A stretch of DNA of 39,296 nucleotides, from positions 1-39,296 of the forward strand of contig JAISIK010000014.1 in assembly GCA_031262065.1 (NCBI GenBank), written 5' to 3'. Positions 14,689 to 22,515 of the stretch are shown piece by piece; position 1 is the stretch's first letter; each line of letters begins with the position of its first letter. Source of the stretch: Oscillospiraceae bacterium (GTDB lineage Bacteria; Bacillota; Clostridia; Oscillospirales; Oscillospiraceae). A model generated the notes under the pieces. That model saw only the letters and a list, made by a program, of their open reading frames with translations. It searched no databases and was not told the DNA's origin. Position numbers and translations under genes: made by a program.

Positions 14689-15617
14689 ACGTTCTGGCAT
14701 TTGATACCAGCAACTACACGACCTCCGTCGCTTTTTATGACGGCGAGACGGGCGTGAATCATTCGCAGCTGTTAGACGTCGAGCAGGGAAGTCTGGGACT
14801 TCGGCAGAGCGACGCGCTGTTTGCACATGTAAAACGCCTGCCGGATTTGTCCGACAGGCTCTTTGCAGATATTGGGGCAAAGCAGATTGCCGCCATCGGC
14901 GTGAGCACAAGACCGCGCGCAGAGGAAGGCTCGTATATGCCGTGCTTTTTGGCAGGGGCGTCGCAGGCGCAGGTGCTTGGCGCTGCGCTGCATGTTCCTG
15001 TGTACGCGTTTTCCCACCAGCAGGGGCATATTGCGGCTGCGCTATGGTCTGCAAGGCGCATGGATTTGCTGGACAAGCCGCACCTTGCGTGGCATCTTTC
15101 CGGCGGCACGACAGAGCTTTTGTACGTTACGCCGCAGGAATCTTCGGTGCACGCACAGCGCATCGGCGGCACGACGGATATTTCCGCAGGGCAGCTGATT
15201 GACCGCGCGGGGAAACTTTTGGGTTTGCAGTTTCCCTCAGGGAAGCAAATCGACGCCCTGAGCGCGCAGGCGAAGGATACCGCAGCCTTCCGCGTGAAGG
15301 TTCATAGCATGGAGTTTTCGCTCTCGGGCGTTGAAAACAAGGTACGCGAATACCACGCAGGCGCGTGCGCTGCGGAAACGGCGGGCTACGTTCTGCGCTG
15401 CCTGATCGGCGCGATTGTCACGGCTAGTGAAAATGCGCTGCGCAAGTATCCGCACTGCCCGCTGGTCTTCGCCGGAGGCGTGGCGTCGAATCGGATGCTG
15501 CAAAGCAAATGCGCCCCTTTGCGCCCGCTTTTCTGCGAGCCGCGCTTTGCGACGGATAATGCGCTGGGAACTGCCATTTTGGCATGGAGGGCACAGCATG
15601 CAGCCGCAAATTTTTGA
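14685..15617 (+). CDS. TsaD/Kae1-family paralogue (glycoprotease fold)
   Basis: A 310-aa protein of the ASKHA/Kae1 superfamily: LAFDTSNYTTSVAFYDG phosphate loop, the metal pair HQQGH (His111, His115), HLSGGTTELLYV, SGVENKVRE and the C-terminal VFAGGVASNRML..FATDNALG. TsaD itself makes N6-threonylcarbamoyladenosine in tRNA. This protein is shorter and more divergent than TsaD, and clostridia often have such a second copy between nusB and xseA. A distinct function is possible and unproven. Confidence 0.82.
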   Translation: MNVLAFDTSNYTTSVAFYDGETGVNHSQLLDVEQGSLGLRQSDALFAHVKRLPDLSDRLFADIGAKQIAAIGVSTRPRAEEGSYMPCFLAGASQAQVLGAALHVPVYAFSHQQGHIAAALWSARRMDLLDKPHLAWHLSGGTTELLYVTPQESSVHAQRIGGTTDISAGQLIDRAGKLLGLQFPSGKQIDALSAQAKDTAAFRVKVHSMEFSLSGVENKVREYHAGACAAETAGYVLRCLIGAIVTASENALRKYPHCPLVFAGGVASNRMLQSKCAPLRPLFCEPRFATDNALGTAILAWRAQHAAANF

Positions 15618-16818
15618 AGTCAGCCAAATTAACGAATACTTGAAATTGCGCTTTGAAGAAGATGATTTTCTCCAATCGCTTCTCATTCGCGGCGAGATCA
15701 GTAATTATAAACTCTATCCTTCCGGGCATCATTATTTTACGCTCAAGGACGCAGGCGGGCAGATGCGCTGTGTGATGTTCAAGGGCAGTGCGTACCGTTT
15801 GCGCTTTCGCCCGGAAAACGGCATGAAGGTCATCGCGGGCGGGCGCGTGGCAGTTTTTCCCCGCGACGGCGCGTATCAGCTATATTGCACGGAACTGACG
15901 CCCGACGGCGTGGGAGACTTGCATGTCGCCTTCGAGCAGCTCAAGCAGAAGCTATCCGCCGAGGGACTCTTCGCGCAAGAGCATAAAACGCCCCTGCCGC
16001 GCTATCCGCGCTGCATTGGCATTATTACGTCCTCTGCGGGCGCTGCGCTGCACGATATGCTGCGCATTCTGAAAAAGCGCTATCCGCTGACGCGCGTGCG
16101 GCTTTTGGCTGTGCGCGTGCAGGGAGAGCAAGCGCCTGCCGAGATTGCATCAGCCATAGCCTATGCAAACCGTTATCAAGTGGCGGATTTGCTTATCACC
16201 GGGCGCGGCGGCGGTTCAATTGAGGATCTGTGGGCATTTAACGACGAACGGGTTGCCCGAGCGATTTTTGCATCAACAATTCCGATCATTTCCGCAGTCG
16301 GGCACGAGCCGGACGTGACAATTTCGGACTTTGTGGCGGATTTACGCGCCGCGACGCCGTCAAATGCGGCGGAACTGGCAGTGCCGGATCAGGGCGAACT
16401 GCGGCAGAAACTTGCTATGACGAACAGCATGCTGCTTTCGCTGATGAGTAAGCGCCTCAAAGCGGAGCGGCAGAGAGTTAGTGCCTTGTCGCAGGCGCGC
16501 GTGTTACGCAGCCCGATGAATTACTACAACGACAAGCGCTTGCAGCTCGATTACACGCATCGCAGCCTGCTTGCAGCGTCGCAGCGGCTACTTTATGGCA
16601 AACGAGAGCGCTTTGTCCGCTTAACTGCGTCACTCGATGCCATGAGCCCCTTAAAGGTGCTCGGTCGCGGCTACAGTATGACGAGCAAAGCAAACGGCAA
16701 GCTGCTGCGGGCGGTCGGCGAGGTTACCCTTGGCGATACCATCGTTACCGCGCTGCCGGATGGGAAAATTCTAAGCGCGGTCACGCAGATACAGGAGGAT
16801 ACAAATGGCGAGTTTTGA
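15598..16818 (+). CDS. xseA: Exodeoxyribonuclease VII large subunit
   Basis: XseA with XseB degrades single-stranded DNA. The 406-aa protein has an N-terminal OB fold (VSQINEYLKLRFEEDDF, LIRGEISN, SGHHYFTLKD) and the catalytic region (PRYPRCIGIITSSAGAALHDM, then TGRGGGSIEDLWAFNDE, SAVGHEPDVTISDFVADLRA), followed by a coiled region and GYSMTSKANGKLL. ATG 15598 has GGAGGG upstream and overlaps the previous gene by 20 bases. Confidence 0.95.
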   Translation: MQPQIFEVSQINEYLKLRFEEDDFLQSLLIRGEISNYKLYPSGHHYFTLKDAGGQMRCVMFKGSAYRLRFRPENGMKVIAGGRVAVFPRDGAYQLYCTELTPDGVGDLHVAFEQLKQKLSAEGLFAQEHKTPLPRYPRCIGIITSSAGAALHDMLRILKKRYPLTRVRLLAVRVQGEQAPAEIASAIAYANRYQVADLLITGRGGGSIEDLWAFNDERVARAIFASTIPIISAVGHEPDVTISDFVADLRAATPSNAAELAVPDQGELRQKLAMTNSMLLSLMSKRLKAERQRVSALSQARVLRSPMNYYNDKRLQLDYTHRSLLAASQRLLYGKRERFVRLTASLDAMSPLKVLGRGYSMTSKANGKLLRAVGEVTLGDTIVTALPDGKILSAVTQIQEDTNGEF

Positions 16819-17026
16819 GCAATCGCTGCGCCGATTGGATGAAATTGTAAAGCGCATGGAAAAGGGCGACGTACCCTTAGAGGAGGCGCTGTCCCTATTT
16901 GAAGAGGGAACTGCGCTGGTCGGCGCGTGCAACGCGCAGCTGGATAATGCAGAGCTGAAGGTCACGCAGCTTTCGCGCGGCGCAGACGGCAGCCCGGAAG
17001 AGAAGGATTTTACAGATGAAATTTGA
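16805..17026 (+). CDS. xseB: Exodeoxyribonuclease VII small subunit
   Basis: A 73-aa coiled protein with the XseB signature FEQSLRRLDEIVKRMEKGD and PLEEALSLFEEG. It overlaps xseA by 14 bases and ispA by 11, so expression of the three is tightly coupled. Its ribosome binding site (AGGAGG) lies inside xseA. Confidence 0.95.
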   Translation: MASFEQSLRRLDEIVKRMEKGDVPLEEALSLFEEGTALVGACNAQLDNAELKVTQLSRGADGSPEEKDFTDEI

Positions 17027-17885
17027 CGAACAAATGCGCGCGTATACGCAGGCAGTTGCTGCGCGATTGGACGACTGCTTTACAGACGACACGCAGCCGC
17101 AACGCGCCCTGTTTGAAGCGATGCGCTACAGCCTGCTTGCGGGCGGAAAGCGCATTCGCCCCGCCCTGACCTTGGCGTTTTGCGATCTTTGCGGCGGGGA
17201 TACAAACAGCGCTTTGGACTTTGCAATTGCAGTGGAAATGGTGCATACCTACAGCTTAATCCACGACGATTTGCCCTGTATGGATAACGACGACCTGCGG
17301 CGCGGCAAGCCGACAAACCACCGCGTCTACGGCGAAGCTACCGCGATTATGGCGGGCGATGCGCTGCTCACGGCGGCCTTCGGCACGCTTGCTTCCGCCA
17401 ATCTTTCTTCCGCGCAAATTGTCCGCGCTGTGCGGGCGCTTTCCCTTTGCGCCGGAGAGCTGGGAATGGTTGGCGGGCAGATTTTGGATATGCACGCGGA
17501 AACGCGCGAATGCACCGCGCAGGACGTGCACGATATCCAGCTGCGCAAAACCGGGGCGCTGATTTCCGCAGCCTGTCAGCTCGGCGTGATTGCAGCGGAC
17601 GGCGACGAAGGCAGGCAGGCTGCGGCTTCCCGCTTTGCAGACGCCTTCGGGCTGGCGTTCCAGATTGAAGACGACATTCTCGATGTAATCGGCGACGCGC
17701 AAAAGCTGGGAAAGGCGACCGGCATGGACGGCAAAAAGAACACCTTTGTTCGCCTGTACGGCATTGCCCGCTGCCGCGAGATGGTCAAGGAAGAAGTGCA
17801 AAAAGCGCTCGATGCGCTGGCATACTTCGGCGGAAGCAGCTTCCTTTCGCAGCTGGTAAGCAGCCTTGCAGTGCGAGAGTTTTAA
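17016..17885 (+). CDS. ispA: Geranyl/farnesyl diphosphate synthase
   Basis: A 289-aa trans-prenyltransferase that condenses isopentenyl diphosphate with allylic diphosphates for quinones, undecaprenyl phosphate and others. It has LLAGGKRIRPAL, the first Asp-rich motif DDLPCMDNDDLRRGKPTNH, GDALLTAAFG, the KTGALI motif, and the second Asp-rich motif QIEDDILDVIGD. Product length (C10, C15 or C20) cannot be read safely by eye. It ends the asp23/nusB-xse operon; dxs, a frequent next gene, is absent. Confidence 0.93.
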   Translation: MKFDEQMRAYTQAVAARLDDCFTDDTQPQRALFEAMRYSLLAGGKRIRPALTLAFCDLCGGDTNSALDFAIAVEMVHTYSLIHDDLPCMDNDDLRRGKPTNHRVYGEATAIMAGDALLTAAFGTLASANLSSAQIVRAVRALSLCAGELGMVGGQILDMHAETRECTAQDVHDIQLRKTGALISAACQLGVIAADGDEGRQAAASRFADAFGLAFQIEDDILDVIGDAQKLGKATGMDGKKNTFVRLYGIARCREMVKEEVQKALDALAYFGGSSFLSQLVSSLAVREF

Positions 17886-17900
17886 TGGGATAACGCAAAC

Positions 17901-17931
17901 GCCGAGACGGTTTCCGCCTCGGCATTTTGTT
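17901..17931 (+). terminator. Terminator of ispA
   Basis: GCCGAGACGG-TTT-CCGCCTCGGC, a 10-bp stem with one A-C mismatch, followed by ATTTTGTTTGTTTTG. Confidence 0.85.
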
Positions 17932-18001
17932 TGTTTTGCCGAAAAAATTGTTGACATTTGGACTTGCTGCTTGCGAATAGAGTTACCCTGGGGGTGGTTT
18001 G

Positions 18002-18694
18002 ATGTTCGGAGCTGCAGTGTGGCTGATGCTGAGCAGCATTTTGTATTCGCTGCGCCTGTCCAATGGTAGCGGCTCGTTTCCCAAGCCTTTGAATGCAAAG
18101 GAGGAGGCGTATTACCTCGAACTTGCGGCGCAGGGAGACTTGAATGCAAGAAATATTTTGATTGAACGAAACCTACGGCTGGTCGCGCACATCATGAAGA
18201 AATACTACACGATGACTGCCGATCAGGAAGATTTGATTTCGATTGGAACCATCGGGCTGATTAAGGGCATCTCGACCTTTGATGCAAGCAAGGGTGCGCG
18301 ACTTGCCACCTATGCAGCCCGCTGTGTGGAAAATGAAATTCTGATGTATTTTCGCGGGCAGAGAAAGAGCTCCTCGGATGTTTCGCTGTCTGACTATATC
18401 GAAACGGGGAAGGACGGCAACGCGCTGTCGTTGATTGACGTTCTGTGCTCCGATGAAGATTTATTTGAGCAGTTGTCAGACAAAGAGATTTATGGTAAAC
18501 TGTATGAGAAAATCGATGCTTGCCTCAGCCCGCGAGAGCGCAAAATCATTGTTCTGCGCTACGGTATCGGCAACCGAAAACCGCTGACCCAGCGTGAGAT
18601 TGCGCAGCTGTGCAATATTTCGCGCAGCTATGTCAGCCGCATCGAAAAGAAAGCACTGCAAAAGCTGGAATCGGAGCTTGCGCAAGAGAAATAG
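18002..18694 (+). CDS. sigK: RNA polymerase sporulation sigma factor SigK
   Basis: SigK directs late mother-cell transcription (coat and lysis genes). After a hydrophobic N-terminal pro-sequence (FGAAVWLMLSSILYSLRL) the family core begins with FPKPLNAKEEAYYLE, region 2 has NLRLVAHIMKKYY, QEDLISIGTIGLIKGI and KGARLATYAARCVENEILMY, and region 4 has TQREIAQLCNISRSYVSRIEKKAL. The gene is one continuous frame with no skin-type insertion. The pro-sequence implies release by a SpoIVFB-type protease. GGGGGTGG precedes ATG 18002; no convincing sigma-E promoter is seen. Confidence 0.93.
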   Translation: MFGAAVWLMLSSILYSLRLSNGSGSFPKPLNAKEEAYYLELAAQGDLNARNILIERNLRLVAHIMKKYYTMTADQEDLISIGTIGLIKGISTFDASKGARLATYAARCVENEILMYFRGQRKSSSDVSLSDYIETGKDGNALSLIDVLCSDEDLFEQLSDKEIYGKLYEKIDACLSPRERKIIVLRYGIGNRKPLTQREIAQLCNISRSYVSRIEKKALQKLESELAQEK

Positions 18695-18705
18695 GGTGGA
18701 AATGC

Positions 18706-19254
18706 TTGAAGGCGTGGAAACATTTTTGTACAATCACCAAGCACCGTTGGGCAGTGCGTCGCAACTGCTTCTGCGTGGGGCTTTATCGGCAGGGGCTTTT
18801 GCACGACCTGTCGAAGTATTCGTGGACGGAGTTTTCCATCGGCGCAAGGTATTATCAGGGCACGCGCAGCCCGAACAGCGCGGAGCGCGAAACCATCGGC
18901 TACTCCGCTGCGTGGATGCATCACAAGGGCAGAAACAGGCACCACTTTGAATACTGGACGGATTTGGATCTGCAAACGCACAAATATACCTTTTTCCCGA
19001 TGCCGCGTGTATTTCTTGTGGAAATGGTGATGGATCGCATTGCGGCTTGCAAGATATACCACGGGAAAAGCTATCGCGACAGCGACGCGCTGGAATATTT
19101 GCAGCGCGCAGTTGCCAGAGACGGCAAGGCGATTATGCACCCGCAAACGCAGCGCGAGCTGGAATTTTTGCTGACTATGCTCCGCGACCGCGGGGAGAAG
19201 GAGACCTTTCGGTTTATTCGCAAAGTTGTGCTGAAAAATAAACCGTTTCTATAA
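18706..19254 (+). CDS. DUF5662-like protein
   Basis: A 182-aa soluble protein rich in His and aromatic residues: LYRQGLLHDLSKYSWTEF, then GYSAAWMHHKGRNRHHFEYW and later MVMDRIAACKIYHGKSY. The HD and HHxxxxxHH patterns suggest a metal-bound, HD-like hydrolase fold, but no activity is known to me. The start is likely TTG 18706, five bases after AGGGTGGA and 11 after the sigK stop; upstream residues of the open frame overlap sigK and are not family-like. Probably cotranscribed with sigK. Confidence 0.78.
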   Translation: MKAWKHFCTITKHRWAVRRNCFCVGLYRQGLLHDLSKYSWTEFSIGARYYQGTRSPNSAERETIGYSAAWMHHKGRNRHHFEYWTDLDLQTHKYTFFPMPRVFLVEMVMDRIAACKIYHGKSYRDSDALEYLQRAVARDGKAIMHPQTQRELEFLLTMLRDRGEKETFRFIRKVVLKNKPFL

Positions 19255-19257
19255 ATT

Positions 19258-19284
19258 GAACCCTCCGGCGTAGCCGGAGGGTTC
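19258..19284. terminator. Bidirectional terminator
   Basis: GAACCCTCCGGC-GTA-GCCGGAGGGTTC, a 12-bp perfect stem between the converging genes ending at 19254 (plus) and 19291 (minus). Confidence 0.85.
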
Positions 19285-19290
19285 ATCGTT

Positions 19291-20244
19291 TTAATTGATG
19301 CGATTTACGGTGTAGCCGCGCTGTGTGAGCAAATCGACCAGCGCACCTTCGCCGACGATATGGGCAGCGCCGACCACGAAGAAGCCCGTACCGCCGCCCG
19401 CTAAGTATTCCTCCGCCTTATCCGCCATGCCGATATTGCGGTCAACGAGCATGGCTGTGTTGTATTCCTCGTAAAGCGCGAGCTGTTCCGGCGTTAATTC
19501 GGAGGTATCCGCATCGTCTTGGATAAACGCTGCAAATTCAGCCTCATCCCCGCGAAGCCAATGCTCGTAAAGCGCGTTTGTCGCCTCTATGCCTTCGGCG
19601 GCGTTTTTGATGTAGTCCTCAATCAGCCAGCGATTTAATTCGTCGGAGAAGCCTGTAAGCATTTCAAACTGGAACATTGCAGATTCTACCTCGCGGATTT
19701 CCTTGTTGTTTTTGTGCGCATCTTCGAGGAAGTACAGGTCTATACCGTCGTCGGTGTCTAGGTCAGTCTCTTCCAGAAGGGCGTTCTCAATCAGAGAGAG
19801 CCAAAAGGCGGGGGTGTACATGTCATAGATTTGATTGTAATCGCCGCGCTCGCTTAAAAATGCCTTCGCGTCTTCGTACAGTTCCTGCCCGAGGTAATCC
19901 GCCGTGGTTTTTCCTGTCTCACACAGAAACATTTTTACCATCTGCGCTTGTGCGGTGTAGTCTGTTTCAAAAGCAAGAATATCGCACTCGACGCTCAAAT
20001 AGTCGCTTTCTGCATAAGCGTCCATAATGTAATCCGGCAGGGGATAGGCTCTGTCGTCGGTAGCGTGGATAGAGCCGAGCAGATAGAGCGTTGCGCCGTC
20101 TGCGGTGGTGATACTGTAGAGAAGCGGCGTTGCAGTCAGCTCTTCGGGTTCTGTTTCGCTCGGCGACTGCTTAGTGAAAACAGAACAGGAGCAAAGCGTT
20201 ATAAGCATGGCAAGCAGCAGCAAAAGGGAAAGAAAACGTTTCAT
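19291..20244 (-). CDS. TraB/GumN-family lipoprotein
   Basis: A 317-aa exported protein with a lipoprotein signal (MKRFLSLLLLLAMLITLCSC, Cys20 as anchor). The TraB/GumN signature appears as YLLGSIHATDDRAYPLP (residues 54-70) and near the end as FFVVGAAHIVGEGALVDLL; the conserved GxxH motifs resemble metalloprotease-like Tiki/TraB proteins. The middle is acidic. It is the last gene of the minus-strand operon behind two CobW GTPases, 9 bases from its neighbour, hinting at a metal-linked envelope function (inference). Confidence 0.85.
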   Translation of the reverse strand: MKRFLSLLLLLAMLITLCSCSVFTKQSPSETEPEELTATPLLYSITTADGATLYLLGSIHATDDRAYPLPDYIMDAYAESDYLSVECDILAFETDYTAQAQMVKMFLCETGKTTADYLGQELYEDAKAFLSERGDYNQIYDMYTPAFWLSLIENALLEETDLDTDDGIDLYFLEDAHKNNKEIREVESAMFQFEMLTGFSDELNRWLIEDYIKNAAEGIEATNALYEHWLRGDEAEFAAFIQDDADTSELTPEQLALYEEYNTAMLVDRNIGMADKAEEYLAGGGTGFFVVGAAHIVGEGALVDLLTQRGYTVNRIN

Positions 20245-20253
20245 AATACCCTC

Positions 20254-21180
20254 CTAAAATGTAGCGACTTCATTTGTCGCAGCGGTTGCCTGCTCTACGG
20301 AAAGCGCGGTGAGTATCGGTCCGACGCCGCGGTAAACCGCGTGGAAGCGAACTGCAACCGTTGCGGTGACGGAAACCCACTGTTTTGTGCGCAGGCTTGC
20401 AGAGTTCTCGTATTTGCAGGGCATGCCCATAAATGCAATGTCGTCTGCGCAGCAGGTCATCACAAAGCGACCCGGCGCAAAATAGCCCTCGCGCTCCTTT
20501 TTTAACTGCGCGACCTGCGCTTTGAAGCGCACGGTTTTCCCGCTGTACTTCTTCGGCTCTTCGCTGATGTCGCGGTAAAACAGGGCGTAGTCATCGTCCT
20601 GAATGTCAATGACGGGTGCGCTGATATCAAAGGGGAGCGGGTCTTCGATTTCGTCGAATACCGTCGAACCGTCTGCGTATTCGTAGATAATCGCAATGCG
20701 GCGATTGAGCGCGCGCGCCAATTTATGAAGCTGTATCGTATCCGCAGTTTTCGGCAGGCGGTTGAAAATAACCATCTCCGAAACGCTCAGCTTGTCCACG
20801 ACCAGCGCGCGCATATTGTCGTTATACGAGAGGATGCTCCTGCCGTCTGCAAAGGCGACAACCTGCGCAAGCTCCCAGCTCTGCGGCATCTTCTCGAAGA
20901 AGCTGCTGCTGCTCTTCATGCCGTTTAGTTCGACAATTACGCGCTCGGCGCGGTATTTCATGGTGAGAGCCGCAAGCTGCTGCGGGGTAACTTCGTCTTG
21001 ATTTTCAATGACCTGCATATGGACATTGGGGAAGGGTTCATATTCCTCTTCGCCCTCTTCGCAGACCAAAAGCAGGGTGCGCTCTCCGCTGTTAAACCGC
21101 TTGTCATACAGGGTTTCCTGAATAAATTTGGTCTTTCCGGCGTCTAAAAAGCCGGTGAATACATATACGGGAATCGGCAT
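20254..21180 (-). CDS. CobW-family GTPase fused to a YcgQ/TIGR03943-like domain
   Basis: Residues 1-180 are a CobW/P47K GTPase: Walker A TGFLDAGKTKF (9-19), VIVELNGM in the Walker B/switch position, and FNRLPKTAD as a guanine-specificity motif. The metal-binding CxCC of metallochaperones is missing. Residues 195-290 (EEPKKYSGKTVRFKAQV, then GRFVMTCCADDIAFMGMPCKYEN, QWVSVTATV) resemble the C-terminal OB-like domain of YcgQ/TIGR03943 proteins, normally encoded beside a COG0701 permease. No permease gene is present here. It starts 12 bases after the His-rich GTPase gene. Confidence 0.8.
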   Translation of the reverse strand: MPIPVYVFTGFLDAGKTKFIQETLYDKRFNSGERTLLLVCEEGEEEYEPFPNVHMQVIENQDEVTPQQLAALTMKYRAERVIVELNGMKSSSSFFEKMPQSWELAQVVAFADGRSILSYNDNMRALVVDKLSVSEMVIFNRLPKTADTIQLHKLARALNRRIAIIYEYADGSTVFDEIEDPLPFDISAPVIDIQDDDYALFYRDISEEPKKYSGKTVRFKAQVAQLKKEREGYFAPGRFVMTCCADDIAFMGMPCKYENSASLRTKQWVSVTATVAVRFHAVYRGVGPILTALSVEQATAATNEVATF

Positions 21181-21192
21181 ACCGCGACCCTC

Positions 21193-22347
21193 TTACAGCC
21201 CGAAGGCAGCGGCAACCGCCTGCGCGTGCAGGTTCGAGCCAATCACGCAAAGCCGCCCTGTGACAGCCGCGCTGCCGCTGCGGATTTCCGTCTCGCCGGG
21301 CACATAGTCAAAATGCAGCCAGCTGCCTTCGGGCGTTTGCACAATGCCCTTTGCGCGCAGAATGAGCCCGTAGCTTTCCTCGCTTGCGAAGGTGGAGAGA
21401 ATATCGCGCAAGGCGCTTTCGGAGAATTTTTTCGGCGTTTCCACGCCCCAGCTGGCGAAGATTTCGTCTGCATCGTGGTGATGGTGGCAGTGCTCGCCGT
21501 GCTCGTGGTCATGATGGCAGTGCTCGCCATGCTCATGGTCATGATGGCAGTGCTCGCCATGCTCATGGTCATGGTGACAGTGCTCATCATGTTCATGCTC
21601 GTGATGGCAGTGTTCGCCGTGCTCGTGGTGATGATGGCAATGCTCATCATGTTCATGCTCGTGATGGCAGTGCTCATCGTGCTCGTGGTGATGATGGCAG
21701 CAGTGCTCGTCGTGCACATGTGCGCTGAGGTGTTCGAGTTCCTCTTCCAGAGAGTCCTCGCGCTGTATGGCTTGCAGAATTTGTTCGCCGGAGAGCTGCT
21801 CCCACGGCGTGGTGATAATGACCGCATCTTTGTTGTGCTCGCGCAGGAGGGAAACTGCCGCAGCGAGTTTTTCCTCTGCCATATTCGCCGTGCGGCTGAG
21901 GACAATGGCGCGGGCTGCTTCAATTTGGTTGCTGTAAAACTCGCCGAAATTCTTCAAATACAGTTTGCATTTTCCCGCATCGGCGACAGCGATAAAAGCG
22001 CCGAGCTGCAAATCGGGCATTTCCAAGCGCTTTACTGCCGCAATCACGTCGCTCAATTTGCCGACACCCGACGGCTCAATCAAAATGCGGTCGGGCTGAT
22101 ATTCGCGGATAACCTGCGCGAGCGCCTGACTGAAATCACCCACCAGCGAGCAGCAGATGCAGCCTGCGTTCATCTCGTTGACCGCAATGCCGGCGTCTTG
22201 CATAAAGCCGCTGTCAATGCCGATTTCGCCGAATTCATTTTCAATCAAAACAATTTTTTCGTTTTGGTAGGCTTCTCGAATCATTTTCTTAATGAGCGTG
22301 GTTTTGCCTGCGCCGAGAAAGCCCGAGTAAATATCTACAGTTGTCAT
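21193..22347 (-). CDS. CobW/ZNG1-type metal chaperone GTPase with His/Cys repeat tract
   Basis: A 384-aa G3E GTPase. Walker A is SGFLGAGKTTL, the metal site is CICCSL (63-68), and EPSG (91-94) is the conserved P47K motif. Residues 210-291 are eight near-perfect 10-residue units of the form H(D/G)EHCHHxHE, a large His/Cys metal store. The C-terminal CobW domain (GLILRAKGIVQTPEG, LHFDYVPGETEIR) follows. Such proteins deliver zinc or cobalt. A sigma-A promoter is present, but no clear Zur or Fur box was recognised. First gene of a three-gene operon. Confidence 0.9.
   Translation of the reverse strand: MTTVDIYSGFLGAGKTTLIKKMIREAYQNEKIVLIENEFGEIGIDSGFMQDAGIAVNEMNAGCICCSLVGDFSQALAQVIREYQPDRILIEPSGVGKLSDVIAAVKRLEMPDLQLGAFIAVADAGKCKLYLKNFGEFYSNQIEAARAIVLSRTANMAEEKLAAAVSLLREHNKDAVIITTPWEQLSGEQILQAIQREDSLEEELEHLSAHVHDEHCCHHHHEHDEHCHHEHEHDEHCHHHHEHGEHCHHEHEHDEHCHHDHEHGEHCHHDHEHGEHCHHDHEHGEHCHHHHDADEIFASWGVETPKKFSESALRDILSTFASEESYGLILRAKGIVQTPEGSWLHFDYVPGETEIRSGSAAVTGRLCVIGSNLHAQAVAAAFGL
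21475..21720 (-). repeat. 30-bp tandem repeats encoding the His/Cys tract
   Basis: About eight 30-bp units encode HEHDEHCHHx-type decapeptides. Units differ mainly in third positions and at D/G and E/D/H codons. Unit number is likely to vary between strains by slippage. Confidence 0.85.
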
Positions 22348-22376
22348 TTGCGTAGTCCTTTCCGATTCATTATTTT

Positions 22377-22405
22377 ATCATACAGCATTCTTGCACTTTT
22401 CGCAA
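22377..22405 (-). promoter_or_regulatory. Sigma-A promoter of the CobW operon
   Basis: On the minus strand, TTGCGA (22400-22405) and TATGAT (22377-22382) with a 17-base spacer, 30 bases before the start codon. Confidence 0.65.
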
Positions 22406-22450
22406 GTTATAAAACAAAAAGAGAAACAAAGACAAGGAAATGATAGACGG

Positions 22451-22478
22451 TTGCATTTTTGCGAAAAAGTGCTATACT
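22451..22478 (+). promoter_or_regulatory. Sigma-A promoter of the LtaS-type gene
   Basis: TTGCAT (22451-22456) and TATACT (22473-22478) with a 16-base spacer. Confidence 0.65.
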
Positions 22479-22515
22479 GTTGAAGCTACTATGTTTATCC
22501 GGGAGTTAATGCGTG

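Noticed and set aside
17951-17980. TTGACA before sigK as a sigma-A promoter
   Set aside because: No acceptable -10 box at 16-18 bases (GAATAG at best), and sigK is expected to be sigma-E dependent; left unassigned.
21475-21720. Regular 30-bp repeats that could suggest a CRISPR array
   Set aside because: The repeats are contiguous with no unique spacers and encode an in-frame His/Cys peptide repeat.
21226-22443. 405-aa plus-strand ORF opposite the His-rich GTPase
   Set aside because: It is the antisense shadow of the repeat-rich CobW gene; it has no ribosome binding site and its Val/Met/Ala repeats mirror the His codons.
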